NCBI GenBank assembly: GCA_938010435.1
Contig: CALLUS010000005.1
Span: 62,001 to 126,000, forward strand
Direction of reading: 5' to 3'
From: an uncultured Rhizobiaceae group bacterium
GTDB lineage: Bacteria; Pseudomonadota; Alphaproteobacteria; Rhizobiales; Rhizobiaceae
Length of the DNA stretch: 64,000 nucleotides
The position numbers and the translations under genes are program-made. Each line of letters starts with the position of its first letter. The first letter of the stretch is position 1. The notes beneath the pieces are model-generated. The model did no database searches. It was not told the DNA's origin and was given only the letters and a program-made list of their open reading frames with translations. Of the stretch, positions 17,721 to 26,586 are shown piece by piece.

Positions 17721-19988
17721 ATGGTCGCACTAGACATTTCTGATCATCAGGAATTGAACGTCGCTAAACCGGATGGTTCGGCGACGCTGCCTTATGCACG
17801 TCGATTTGGCGTTGTCATCGTTCTTTTGGCGATTGTTTTTGGTGCTGTATCGTTTCTTCTGTTGCTTGGACTCACGCCAATAGAGCCATCTGAAACTGTC
17901 ATTTACATTGTTCTTGGAATCAACGCCTGCTTCATCTGTCTCATGCTGTTTTTGGTGGGCCGTGAAGTGCGCGCCCTTGTGCAAGCTCGCCAAAGAGGGA
18001 GAGCTGCAGCACGTATGCATATTCGCATAGTCGGTCTGTTTGGAATTGTTGCAGCGTTCCCCGCAATCATTGTTGCAATTGTGGCAGGTATCACGCTCGA
18101 TCTCGGGTTGGACCGGATTTTTGATGCGCGAACACGCACAATTGTCGACAGTTCAATAAGCGTGGCTGAATCCTACGTCAAAGAAGCAACCACCACTTTG
18201 AATGCACATACGGTGAATATGGGCATATTTCTCAATCGCAATAGAGCTCTGTTTAATCTGGACCAACAGGGGTTTCAGAACATAATGACCGGGCAGGCCA
18301 AAGCTCGTGGTTTGGCCGGGGCCAGCATCGTGCGCCAAGATGCTTCGGAACTCATATCTGCACAGGTTTCTAATAGGCAGCGATTGCCCGATGCTCCGTT
18401 AGACCTGTTAGAATCGGCAAGTGATGGCAGACCATCTTGTCTGACGCCTAAAACCCAAAACCTTGCCGTTTGTGCATTCAAGTTGAAAAATTTTGGCGAC
18501 AATATCTATTTCTATGCACTGACACAGGTCGACCCAACAGTTTTGAACTCGATCCAACTGATGTCAGAAATCACGGATGAATACCAAAGTTTGGAAAGTG
18601 GCAGACTACCTTTGCAAATTGCTTTTGCACTTTTGTACGTGGGTATCTGCCTCACGATTCTTTTGTCAGCTATTTGGATGGGAATTGCGGTTGCTGACAG
18701 ACTTGTGGAGCCAATTCGGCGCCTTATCACAGCGGCCGATGAAGTCTCCACAGGCAATCTATCTGTCGTCGTTCCATCATCGAAGTCTGAGGGTGATCTG
18801 CGTTCACTCACGGAAACCTTCAATTCCATGACAAGCGAATTGAGAACACAGCGTGATGAAATTCTCGACAACCAAGAGCAAACAGACAAACGACGAAGAT
18901 TTACGGAAGCCGTGCTATCGGGTGTCACAGCAGGTGTCATCGGGGTAAGTGCACAAGGTCGGTTGTCCATCGCCAATTCATCTGCGGTCACACTTCTAGG
19001 CGCTTCAGAAGATGATCTTGTCGGCAAACCTTTGTCAGAGGTCACCCCAGAACTCATGGACGTTGTAAATGAAGCTGCAAAAAGTGGCCGAAGCACATTC
19101 CATAAACAGATATCTCTCGTGAAAGAAGGGCAACAATCCACGCTCAACGTTCAAGTTTCATCGGATGATGATCTGACAATTGAAGATCGTTCGTTTGTAG
19201 TAACGATAGATGACATCACTGATCTCGTAACGGCTCAAAGAAGTTCTGCATGGGCAGACGTTGCTCGCCGAATTGCCCATGAGATCAAGAACCCGCTCAC
19301 GCCAATTCAACTGTCTGCAGAACGCATTCGTCGGCGCTACGGAAAGGTCATCACGGAAGATCGAGAGGTTTTCGATCAATGTACGGATACAATTATCAGG
19401 CAAGTGTCAGATATCGGGCGTATGGTTGATGAATTCTCGTCGTTTGCCCGCATGCCAAAACCTCAAATTGCATCTGGCGACCTTCGCGAACCTATCAACG
19501 AAGCCGTTTTCTTGTTGAAAGTTGCCCATCCGGAAATTGAGTTCAATGTCGATTTGGGCAACGAACCAATCCAAGCGATGTTCGACGGTCGTTTGCTCGG
19601 ACAGGCTTTTGGCAATGTTATCAAGAACGCCACCGAAGCTATTGAAGGTGTTTCTTATACCGATGATGAGAAACCAAAAATTGAAATAAGTTATCGCAAT
19701 ACAAACTCGGCCCATGTTGTGGAAATAACCGATAATGGCAAAGGGCTGCCTGAAGAGAACCGTCAACGTTTGCTTGAACCATACATGACCACCCGAGAAA
19801 AAGGGACTGGATTGGGTTTAGCAATCGTTGGAAAGATTTTGGAAGAACACAAAGGACGAATTGAGCTGTTGGACGCACCAGCCGTTGCTGAAGGCGGCAG
19901 AGGTGCAATGATGAGAATTACCATTCCTCAAGCATCTCAAACTGCATTCGTTGAACCAATTGGTGAGGACCCGCACAATGGCATCTGA
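17721..19988 (+). CDS. ntrY: Membrane sensor kinase NtrY
   Basis: 755 residues. The N-terminal part has several membrane segments (about 25-45, 55-75 and 95-115) around loops, then a large periplasmic domain and another helix near 300-320. A HAMP domain (DRLVEPIRRLITAADEVSTGNL region), a PAS domain and the kinase core follow, with the phospho-His in [20 protein letters not shown] and ATP boxes VIKNATEAI and TREKGTGLGLAIVGK. NtrY with NtrX responds to nitrogen and, in some species, redox or envelope state. ntrX starts inside its last codons (11-base overlap). Confidence 0.95.
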   Translation: MVALDISDHQELNVAKPDGSATLPYARRFGVVIVLLAIVFGAVSFLLLLGLTPIEPSETVIYIVLGINACFICLMLFLVGREVRALVQARQRGRAAARMHIRIVGLFGIVAAFPAIIVAIVAGITLDLGLDRIFDARTRTIVDSSISVAESYVKEATTTLNAHTVNMGIFLNRNRALFNLDQQGFQNIMTGQAKARGLAGASIVRQDASELISAQVSNRQRLPDAPLDLLESASDGRPSCLTPKTQNLAVCAFKLKNFGDNIYFYALTQVDPTVLNSIQLMSEITDEYQSLESGRLPLQIAFALLYVGICLTILLSAIWMGIAVADRLVEPIRRLITAADEVSTGNLSVVVPSSKSEGDLRSLTETFNSMTSELRTQRDEILDNQEQTDKRRRFTEAVLSGVTAGVIGVSAQGRLSIANSSAVTLLGASEDDLVGKPLSEVTPELMDVVNEAAKSGRSTFHKQISLVKEGQQSTLNVQVSSDDDLTIEDRSFVVTIDDITDLVTAQRSSAWADVARRIAHEIKNPLTPIQLSAERIRRRYGKVITEDREVFDQCTDTIIRQVSDIGRMVDEFSSFARMPKPQIASGDLREPINEAVFLLKVAHPEIEFNVDLGNEPIQAMFDGRLLGQAFGNVIKNATEAIEGVSYTDDEKPKIEISYRNTNSAHVVEITDNGKGLPEENRQRLLEPYMTTREKGTGLGLAIVGKILEEHKGRIELLDAPAVAEGGRGAMMRITIPQASQTAFVEPIGEDPHNGI

Positions 19989-21339
19989 TATTCTCGTCGT
20001 TGATGATGAAATCGATATTCGAAATCTGGTGGCAGGCTTGCTCGAAGACGAAGGTCATACAACCAGAACAGCGCAAAACAGCGACGCTGCTTTAGCTGAA
20101 ATCTCAGATCGCCGACCGTCAATGATTTTTTTGGATATCTGGTTGCAGGGCAGCAAGTTGGATGGTCTTGAACTTCTCGATGTTATTCAAGAACAACACC
20201 CAGGTCTGCCAGTAGTCGTTATTTCTGGTCATGGTAACATTGAAACCGCAGTGTCGGCGATCAGGCGTGGAGCCTATGACTATATCGAAAAACCATTCAA
20301 AGCTGATCGCCTTATTCTGATTGCAGAGCGTGCTTTGGAAACGGCAGGACTTCGAAAACAAGTCAAAGAGCTAGAGCGCAAAACACCTGACATGCCTGAT
20401 ATGTTGGGAATCTCGCCGGCTATGTCACAGTTGCGCTCAAATATCGAAAAGGTTGCTCAAACCAACTCCCGCATCATGGTCATTGGGCCTTCCGGTTCTG
20501 GCAAAGAAATGGTTGCACGCGCCATCCATCAACAATCAAACAGAGCCAATGGGCCGTTTGTTGTCATCAATGCTGCAGCCATCACTGCAGACAATATGGA
20601 AACGGAACTGTTTGGTATTGAAGCTGCAAATGGCAAAGAAGCCAAAGTGGGAGCGCTTGAAGAAGCGCATCTGGGGACATTGCTTCTTGATGAAGTTGGT
20701 GAAATGCCAAAAGACACTCAAAACAAGATTTTAAGGGTATTGGTTGAACAAAAATTTGAACGAGTAGGCGGGAACAAGAAAGTCGCTGTTGATGTGCGTG
20801 TTTTATCCTCCACATCAATCGACCTTGAAGAACGCATTGCAGAGAACGAGTTTCGCGAAGATTTGTTCCACCGGTTAGCGGTTGTGCCTATTCAAGTGCC
20901 ATCATTATCTGATCGTAGAGAAGATATTCGACCGTTAATTGAAGCCTTTATGTCCCAGATCGAAGCTCAAACAGGTGTGAAGACTTGTGCAATTGGCGAA
21001 GACGCTATGGCGGTGTTGGAAGCTCATTCATGGCCGGGAAACCTTCGCCAACTGCGCAACAATGTTGAGCGTTTGATGATTCTAAACCGGGGCGATGATG
21101 AAGAAGCCGTAACAGCTGATATGCTACCGGGTGAAATCAGTGATATGCTGCCCAAAACGCCGGGTATGGGTGACGATCACATCATGTCCATGCCTTTGCG
21201 CGAAGCGAGAGAAGTGTTTGAGAGAGACTATTTGCTAGCTCAAATAACACGTTTTGGCGGCAATATTTCCAAAACCGCCGCTTTCGTGGGGATGGAAAGA
21301 TCTGCTCTCCATCGCAAATTGAAATCTCTTGGGTTATAA
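19978..21339 (+). CDS. ntrX: Response regulator NtrX
   Basis: 453 residues from ATG 19978, overlapping ntrY; the nine codons upstream are ntrY sequence. Receiver domain with phospho-acceptor Asp in MIFLDIWLQGSKLDG, AAA+ domain with Walker A GPSGSGKE and Walker B TLLLDEVGEMP, and a C-terminal Fis-type helix-turn-helix (GGNISKTAAFVGMERSALHRKL, cut). The GAFTGA loop present in the neighbouring NtrC is missing: after ELFG the sequence reads IEAANGKEAKVGALEEA. This fits the alphaproteobacterial NtrX type that does not work as a classical sigma-54 activator. Confidence 0.95.
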   Translation: MASDILVVDDEIDIRNLVAGLLEDEGHTTRTAQNSDAALAEISDRRPSMIFLDIWLQGSKLDGLELLDVIQEQHPGLPVVVISGHGNIETAVSAIRRGAYDYIEKPFKADRLILIAERALETAGLRKQVKELERKTPDMPDMLGISPAMSQLRSNIEKVAQTNSRIMVIGPSGSGKEMVARAIHQQSNRANGPFVVINAAAITADNMETELFGIEAANGKEAKVGALEEAHLGTLLLDEVGEMPKDTQNKILRVLVEQKFERVGGNKKVAVDVRVLSSTSIDLEERIAENEFREDLFHRLAVVPIQVPSLSDRREDIRPLIEAFMSQIEAQTGVKTCAIGEDAMAVLEAHSWPGNLRQLRNNVERLMILNRGDDEEAVTADMLPGEISDMLPKTPGMGDDHIMSMPLREAREVFERDYLLAQITRFGGNISKTAAFVGMERSALHRKLKSLGL

Positions 21340-21385
21340 CTCTGGCCCAACGAAACGCTGATTTGCCGAGCAGGACGAAAATAGA

Positions 21386-22762
21386 ATGAAAGTAATCATC
21401 TGCGGAGCAGGGCAAGTTGGCTACGGCATTGCTGAACGTCTGGCCAATGAAGGCAACGACGTCACTGTCATCGACAATTCACCGCAACTGGTTCAAGCGA
21501 TTCGAGATCAATTGGATGTTCGCGGCTTCGTAGGCCATGGGTCACAGCCTGACGTCTTACAAACAGCTGGCGCAGAAAACGCAGATATGATCATCGCAGT
21601 GACGCTGTATGATGAAGTCAACATGGTGGCTTGTCAGGTCGCTCACTCCCTATTCGGAGTCCCAACCAAAGTCGCTCGCATTCGGGCGCAGAATTACCTT
21701 CAATCTCACTATCGGGACTTGTTTACGCGGGACCACATGCCGATTGATGTGATTATTTCGCCAGAAATCGAAGTTGGTGAAATGATCCTACGGCGTATCG
21801 CCTTACCGGGGGCCACAGATGTGGTGCGTTTTGCAGATGAAGATGTGGCAATGATCGCCATTGAATGTCTTGAAGATTGCCCGGTCATCGATACGCCCTT
21901 GGGACAATTGAGCGAATTGTTTCCCGATTTATCTGCGGTCGTTGTTGGCGTGTGGCGGGCAGGGCTGTTGTTTGTTCCCCATTCCAGCGATGCAATGATA
22001 GCTGGCGATTTAGCCTATGTTATTGTGCGCAGCGATCGTGTGCGAAGAACGCTCAATATTTTTGGCCACGAAGAACCAACCGCAAGCCGTATTCTAATTG
22101 GTGGCGGCGGCAATATTGGCTTGTACGTGGCTTCAGAATTGGAAAAACGTCAATCAGAAGCGCGCATAAAAATCATCGATAGTTCCCGCGAAAGGGCTAT
22201 CGCAGTTGCTGATGAATTAACACGCACAGTCGTCTTACACGGCAGTGTGCTTGACCAACAAATTTTATTGGAAGCTGATATTGAACACTGCGATCTCATG
22301 GTTGCACTCACAAACGATGATCAGGTGAATATTCTATCCAGCGTTATGGCCAAACGATTGGGTGCTAAAAGCAATATGACGTTGCTGAACAACACCAGTT
22401 ATTACGAGTTTACAAAAACACTTGGTATTGATGCCCACTTAAACCCGCGTTCGGTGACGATATCAAAGATTCTGCAACATGTGCGTCGAGGCCGAATTAG
22501 AGGTGTGCACTCAGTTCAAAATGGCGCCGCGGAAGTGATCGAAGCTGAGGCATTGGAAACATCGACAATGGTTGGCATTCCATTGCGCGAACTTAACCTG
22601 CCAGACGGGATCAGAATCGGGGCTGTATATCGCGACAAAGAGATCATCATGCCAAATGGTGATACGGTTGTGAAAGCGAAAGACCGTATTGTAATTTTTG
22701 CAACGTCAGAACGTGTGACACAAGTTGAGCAGATGTTTCGGGTCAGCCTGGAATTCTTCTAA
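21386..22762 (+). CDS. trkA: Trk potassium uptake regulator TrkA
   Basis: 458 residues, cytosolic gating subunit of the Trk K+ channel. It has the expected duplicated RCK architecture: two Rossmann NAD(H)-binding modules (KVIICGAGQVGYGIAERL, and RILIGGGGNIGLYVASEL in the second half), each followed by a TrkA-C domain. Start ATG 21386 follows AGGACGAAAATAG. In many rhizobia trkA sits between ntrX and hfq; here the trkH pore gene follows directly, its ATG sharing one base with the trkA stop. Confidence 0.95.
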   Translation: MKVIICGAGQVGYGIAERLANEGNDVTVIDNSPQLVQAIRDQLDVRGFVGHGSQPDVLQTAGAENADMIIAVTLYDEVNMVACQVAHSLFGVPTKVARIRAQNYLQSHYRDLFTRDHMPIDVIISPEIEVGEMILRRIALPGATDVVRFADEDVAMIAIECLEDCPVIDTPLGQLSELFPDLSAVVVGVWRAGLLFVPHSSDAMIAGDLAYVIVRSDRVRRTLNIFGHEEPTASRILIGGGGNIGLYVASELEKRQSEARIKIIDSSRERAIAVADELTRTVVLHGSVLDQQILLEADIEHCDLMVALTNDDQVNILSSVMAKRLGAKSNMTLLNNTSYYEFTKTLGIDAHLNPRSVTISKILQHVRRGRIRGVHSVQNGAAEVIEAEALETSTMVGIPLRELNLPDGIRIGAVYRDKEIIMPNGDTVVKAKDRIVIFATSERVTQVEQMFRVSLEFF

Positions 22763-24231
22763 TGCTCCTTGTTCTACTCTATTTTGGAACAGTCGGGTTG
22801 GTCCTCAGCCTATCAATGATAGGCGCGGTGCTGGTCAGCCTTCTTGCTGGCGAATACGTCGTTGCGCAAAGATTAGGCGTCTATCTGCTGTTGGGATCAT
22901 TTGTATTCGGCAGCTTAGTTTTAGCTGTCATGAACAGAAAAAGCAGGCTGCCTGATGTCGGGAAACTGGTGCTTTTGGCAGCTGTGTGGATAATTTTACC
23001 AATCTTTGCTGCTCTTCCCATTGCGGACATCTCAAATTTGAGTGTCCTAGATAGTATTTTTGAATCAGTTTCGGGGATATCCACAGCTGGAGGCAGTATT
23101 CTCAAAACGGTTGAGTCTTGGCCACAAGGTTTGTTGTTCTGGCGTATACAGTTGCAGTGGTTTGGTGGTTTTTTGGCATTGTTGACTGTGCTTCTAATTA
23201 TCGCTCCCATGCGTATTGGCGGGCTTACAAGCGGGTCTTCGATTTACCTTGGCAATCTGGATCGCGGTGGCACACAACGTCGCGCCATATCAATTGTTTT
23301 GAAAATATTTGCCATTTATGCGTCGATGACGATGCTTTGCACGATTGTATTGTTTATGTCCGGAACAAGGGCATTCTACGCCGTAACATTGGCGATGACT
23401 GCTGTTTCAACAGGTGGCTTCCTGCCATTCGATGGCGCAATTGATACCTATGTTTCGCCTGTCGGCCTATTTACGATTTCGTTGTTTTTGTTGGTTGGAG
23501 CAACAAGCGTATTTTGGCAACGCATGTTACTAGACCGCCGTGTCGCAGGCTTGGCAACTCATAGGGAGAGCTATTCTGTCATGGCATTGATTGCGATCTT
23601 GTCTTTGATTTACATGTTTATCATCGTCTCAATAAGCGCACCGTCAGCTAACGCCATTGGACACGCGTTGCTCGAAGGTTTTTTCGTGGCCACATCCTTG
23701 GTGGCAACAAGCGGAATTGAGGCGCGCCCGGGCACCATTGCACTGATTCCATTGATCATCGTTCTTTTCATTATTTTGGTTGGCGGAAGCGCTTATTCCA
23801 CAACCGGTGGATTAAAACATTACCGCATGGGTGGAATGTTGGTTCAGTCGTGGAGCGAAATCGAAAGATTGATCTATCCACATAATGTCAAACCATCAAA
23901 ATTCGGTTCTCAAGATTACGATATGAATTTGATGAAAGCGATTTGGAGTTTCTTCACGGTCATGATCCTGACAATTGCTTTTTTCTCGATTATCATCGCC
24001 GCATCTGGCATTCCATTTGAAGCAGCGTTGACCGCAACCATTTCAGCGTTTGCAACAGCAGGACCTGTTTATGAAGCAGGATGGGCAGCGCCCGGGGCCG
24101 AGACATGGCCAACATATAATAATTTCACAGAAACGGGGAAAATTGCATTGATTTGCACGATGATCTTGGGCCGCTTGGAGGTTCTCGTATTGCTGTCCAT
24201 GTTGAGTACAAAATATTGGTTTAACCGTTGA
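22762..24231 (+). CDS. trkH: Trk potassium uptake pore protein TrkH/KtrB family
   Basis: 489 residues, polytopic, with the four-fold M1-P-M2 repeat of the SKT superfamily. Selectivity-filter glycines can be seen in SGISTAGGSI, MTAVSTGGFLP, VATSGIEARPG and AFATAGPVYEAGW. The GSAYSTTGGLKHYR loop is a TrkH landmark. One-base overlap with trkA (TAATG) indicates tight coupling, so pore and gate are made together. Length is close to E. coli TrkH (483). Confidence 0.94.
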   Translation: MLLVLLYFGTVGLVLSLSMIGAVLVSLLAGEYVVAQRLGVYLLLGSFVFGSLVLAVMNRKSRLPDVGKLVLLAAVWIILPIFAALPIADISNLSVLDSIFESVSGISTAGGSILKTVESWPQGLLFWRIQLQWFGGFLALLTVLLIIAPMRIGGLTSGSSIYLGNLDRGGTQRRAISIVLKIFAIYASMTMLCTIVLFMSGTRAFYAVTLAMTAVSTGGFLPFDGAIDTYVSPVGLFTISLFLLVGATSVFWQRMLLDRRVAGLATHRESYSVMALIAILSLIYMFIIVSISAPSANAIGHALLEGFFVATSLVATSGIEARPGTIALIPLIIVLFIILVGGSAYSTTGGLKHYRMGGMLVQSWSEIERLIYPHNVKPSKFGSQDYDMNLMKAIWSFFTVMILTIAFFSIIIAASGIPFEAALTATISAFATAGPVYEAGWAAPGAETWPTYNNFTETGKIALICTMILGRLEVLVLLSMLSTKYWFNR

Positions 24232-24316
24232 AGTCGGGAAAACACACAATTTGTCGTTGAGGCGATCAAAATGAAGCTATAGGCTTCTGCTATTGTGCGG
24301 TAAAAGGAATAACGGC

Positions 24317-24559
24317 ATGGCCGAAAAACAACAAAATCTGCAAGATGCATTTCTGAACGATGTTAGAAAAAATAAGATTTCTTTGACAATATTTTTGGTC
24401 AATGGTGTGAAATTGACTGGAATTGTCACGTGGTTTGATAACTTTTGTCTTTTGTTGCGCCGCGATGGTCACTCTCAGTTGGTATATAAACATGCCATTT
24501 CAACCATCATGCCGTCGGAACCCGTTTTGATGTTTGAGGATGACGGGTCTGGCAGTTGA
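24317..24559 (+). CDS. hfq: RNA chaperone Hfq
   Basis: 80 residues from ATG 24317; an in-frame GTG eight codons earlier is less likely. The Sm1 motif is [26 protein letters not shown] and the Sm2 motif is YKHAIST, cut here only by quoting. QNLQDAFLN at the N-terminus carries the proximal-face uridine-binding residues. The C-terminal tail is short, as in other alphaproteobacteria. Hfq assists small RNA-mRNA pairing and could act on the hairpin RNA near 52.4 kb. The usual rhizobial neighbour hflX is absent; a lipid-transport operon follows. Confidence 0.97.
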   Translation: MAEKQQNLQDAFLNDVRKNKISLTIFLVNGVKLTGIVTWFDNFCLLLRRDGHSQLVYKHAISTIMPSEPVLMFEDDGSGS

Positions 24560-24619
24560 TTGGGCCGTTCACCAATCTTAAGAAGTTCTGATTGAAGCCG
24601 GAAATGAAAGCCATCCCAA

Positions 24620-25744
24620 ATGCCCGGTCCCACTGACATACAGATCGTTAAAAGCAATGCTGTATGGACGTTGAATGCATCTGGCGATTGGTCAGTTAAG
24701 GCGATTGATCAAATAGACGATAAATTGCGTTCGATTGAAGACAGCAACTTTCCAGCCATTATAATCGACACCACCAACGTTTCTTCTTTTGATACCGGTG
24801 GTGCGTGGTTGGTGGAAAGATTGCGCGAAAGAGCGACAAGAAAGGGGTGTTCATTTGAACACCGCGACACCAACAAAAAGCGCGTTGAATTGGCAAAAGT
24901 CGTACAACTGTCTTCTGGTTTAGTTCCAGCGGCACAAACACGGCCATTTCAAAACCCGCTCGAACTGGTCGGAAAGGCTGTGAGCAGTGCTTGGCAAGAC
25001 TTTGTCACAGGCTGCTACCTCATTGGTTCTTCATTAAAAGGATCAAAATCCAGGTCCCGCCATGGCGGAATGCGGCGGGTAACCTCCTTAGTCAACCAAA
25101 TGGACCGCATGGGTTTGCGGGCAGTGCCTGTGATTGCGCTCATGTCTTTTTTGATAGGCGCAATTATTGCCCAACAAGGCGCTTACCAGTTAAAGTTCTA
25201 TGGTGAAGAACTGTTGACGGTTTATTTGGTCGCAATATTGCATTTTCGGGAAATTGCGGTTCTTTTAACATCGGTCATGGTGGCCGGTCGTACGGGAAGT
25301 GCCATCACTGCTGAAATAGGCACGATGAAGATGCGCGAAGAAATCGATGCATTGGATGTCATTGGTTTGAATCCTGTTGGAGTGTTGATTTTTCCCCGTT
25401 TGCTTGCATTGATCATTGTTTTGCCCATCCTCACATTGATCTCGGACATTGCAGGTATCGCCGGCGCGATATTTATAAGTGACATTTATATCGACATCAG
25501 CCCCACGCAGTTTTTGTATGCATTGAATACGGAAGTAGAAATTGTACATTTGTATGTGGGATTAGCGAAAGCACCCTTTATGGCGGTCCTGATTGGTTTG
25601 ATTGCAGCAATTGAAGGTCTCAAGGTTGGTGGAAGTGCGGAATCTCTGGGCCAAAGGACAACTTCAGCAGTTGTGAAGTCCATTTTTGCCGTTATTTTAG
25701 TTGATGGTCTATTCTCGATTTTCTTCTCAGTAATTGATATCTAA
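24620..25744 (+). CDS. mlaE: MlaE-type ABC permease with N-terminal STAS-like domain
   Basis: 374 residues. The first 110 or so form a soluble STAS-like domain (LNASGDWSVKAIDQIDD, then IIDTTNVSSFDTGGAWLVERL, cut). The remainder is the MlaE/YrbE permease with about five or six membrane helices and the family segments VPVIALMSFLIGAIIAQQGAYQL and GRTGSAITAEIGTMKMREEIDAL (both cut). It is the inner-membrane permease of the transporter that moves phospholipids between outer and inner membranes. Fused STAS-MlaE proteins are common in alphaproteobacteria; E. coli uses a separate MlaB. Confidence 0.92.
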   Translation: MPGPTDIQIVKSNAVWTLNASGDWSVKAIDQIDDKLRSIEDSNFPAIIIDTTNVSSFDTGGAWLVERLRERATRKGCSFEHRDTNKKRVELAKVVQLSSGLVPAAQTRPFQNPLELVGKAVSSAWQDFVTGCYLIGSSLKGSKSRSRHGGMRRVTSLVNQMDRMGLRAVPVIALMSFLIGAIIAQQGAYQLKFYGEELLTVYLVAILHFREIAVLLTSVMVAGRTGSAITAEIGTMKMREEIDALDVIGLNPVGVLIFPRLLALIIVLPILTLISDIAGIAGAIFISDIYIDISPTQFLYALNTEVEIVHLYVGLAKAPFMAVLIGLIAAIEGLKVGGSAESLGQRTTSAVVKSIFAVILVDGLFSIFFSVIDI

Positions 25745-25746
25745 GC

Positions 25747-26583
25747 GTGGCTCAAAAAAACAAACGGACTCATAAAAACATCGTTCTTTCTGTGCGGGAC
25801 ATAAACGTCTCGTTCGGCAGTCATCATGTTTTGAAAGGTCTCAATCTGGATGTCTTCGAAGGTGAGATATTAGGGTTTGTTGGAGGGTCCGGTTCAGGCA
25901 AGTCCGTTCTTATGAGAACCATTTTAGATTTGGCCCAAAAGCAAAGTGGCAACATTCAAATTTTGGGTGAAGACTACGACACCGTAAGCGTAGAAAATCG
26001 AATTAGTCTGGATCGGCGCATGGGAGTGTTGTTTCAACATGGCGCTCTGTTCTCTTCTTTGACAGTGAAAGAAAATATCCAGGTTCCCATGCGCGAATAT
26101 TTGAACCTATCGTTGCAACTGATGGATGAACTGGCACAAGTTAAAATTGAGATGGTGGGTCTGCCAGCATTAGCGGCTGATAAATATCCCTCTGAATTAT
26201 CTGGTGGTATGATCAAGAGAGTGGCTCTTGCAAGGGCTTTGGCTCTCGACCCAGAGCTTGTGTTTCTGGATGAGCCTACATCAGGACTGGACCCAATTGG
26301 CGCTGCGGAGTTTGATGATTTAATTGCATCTCTGCGCGACACACTTGGATTGACAGTCATGATGGTAACACACGACCTCGATAGTCTTCATGCAGTTTGT
26401 GATCGTATTGCTGTGCTTCGAGATGGTGTCGTGCTCACGACAGGAACGATGCGAGATATGTTGAAAGAAACCGATCCATGGATTGTTTCATATTTCCAAG
26501 GAAAACGAGCAAGAGCAGCTTTGGATCAAAAGCCTGATATGCGGAAAACACGTAGCCATTCACAACACGCGGCGGTAGAATAG
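25747..26583 (+). CDS. mlaF: MlaF-type ABC ATPase
   Basis: 278 residues; the start is GTG at 25747, two bases after the mlaE stop. Walker A GGSGSGKS, Q-loop in VLFQHGALFSSLTVKENI, signature LSGGMIKRVALARAL and Walker B LVFLDEPTSGLDP are all intact, followed by MMVTHDLDSL (H-loop). The FQ-x-G-A-L-F-S-S-L-T-V pattern is characteristic of MlaF. It powers the MlaE permease. A basic C-terminal tail of about 25 residues (KRARAALDQKPDMRKTRSHSQH) extends beyond the usual end. Confidence 0.93.
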   Translation: MAQKNKRTHKNIVLSVRDINVSFGSHHVLKGLNLDVFEGEILGFVGGSGSGKSVLMRTILDLAQKQSGNIQILGEDYDTVSVENRISLDRRMGVLFQHGALFSSLTVKENIQVPMREYLNLSLQLMDELAQVKIEMVGLPALAADKYPSELSGGMIKRVALARALALDPELVFLDEPTSGLDPIGAAEFDDLIASLRDTLGLTVMMVTHDLDSLHAVCDRIAVLRDGVVLTTGTMRDMLKETDPWIVSYFQGKRARAALDQKPDMRKTRSHSQHAAVE

Positions 26584-26586
26584 CGC

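Noticed and set aside
18512-19147. 211-codon minus-strand ORF opposite ntrY
   Set aside because: Antisense of the HAMP and PAS coding region; Ser/Arg-rich with no motif or ribosome binding site.
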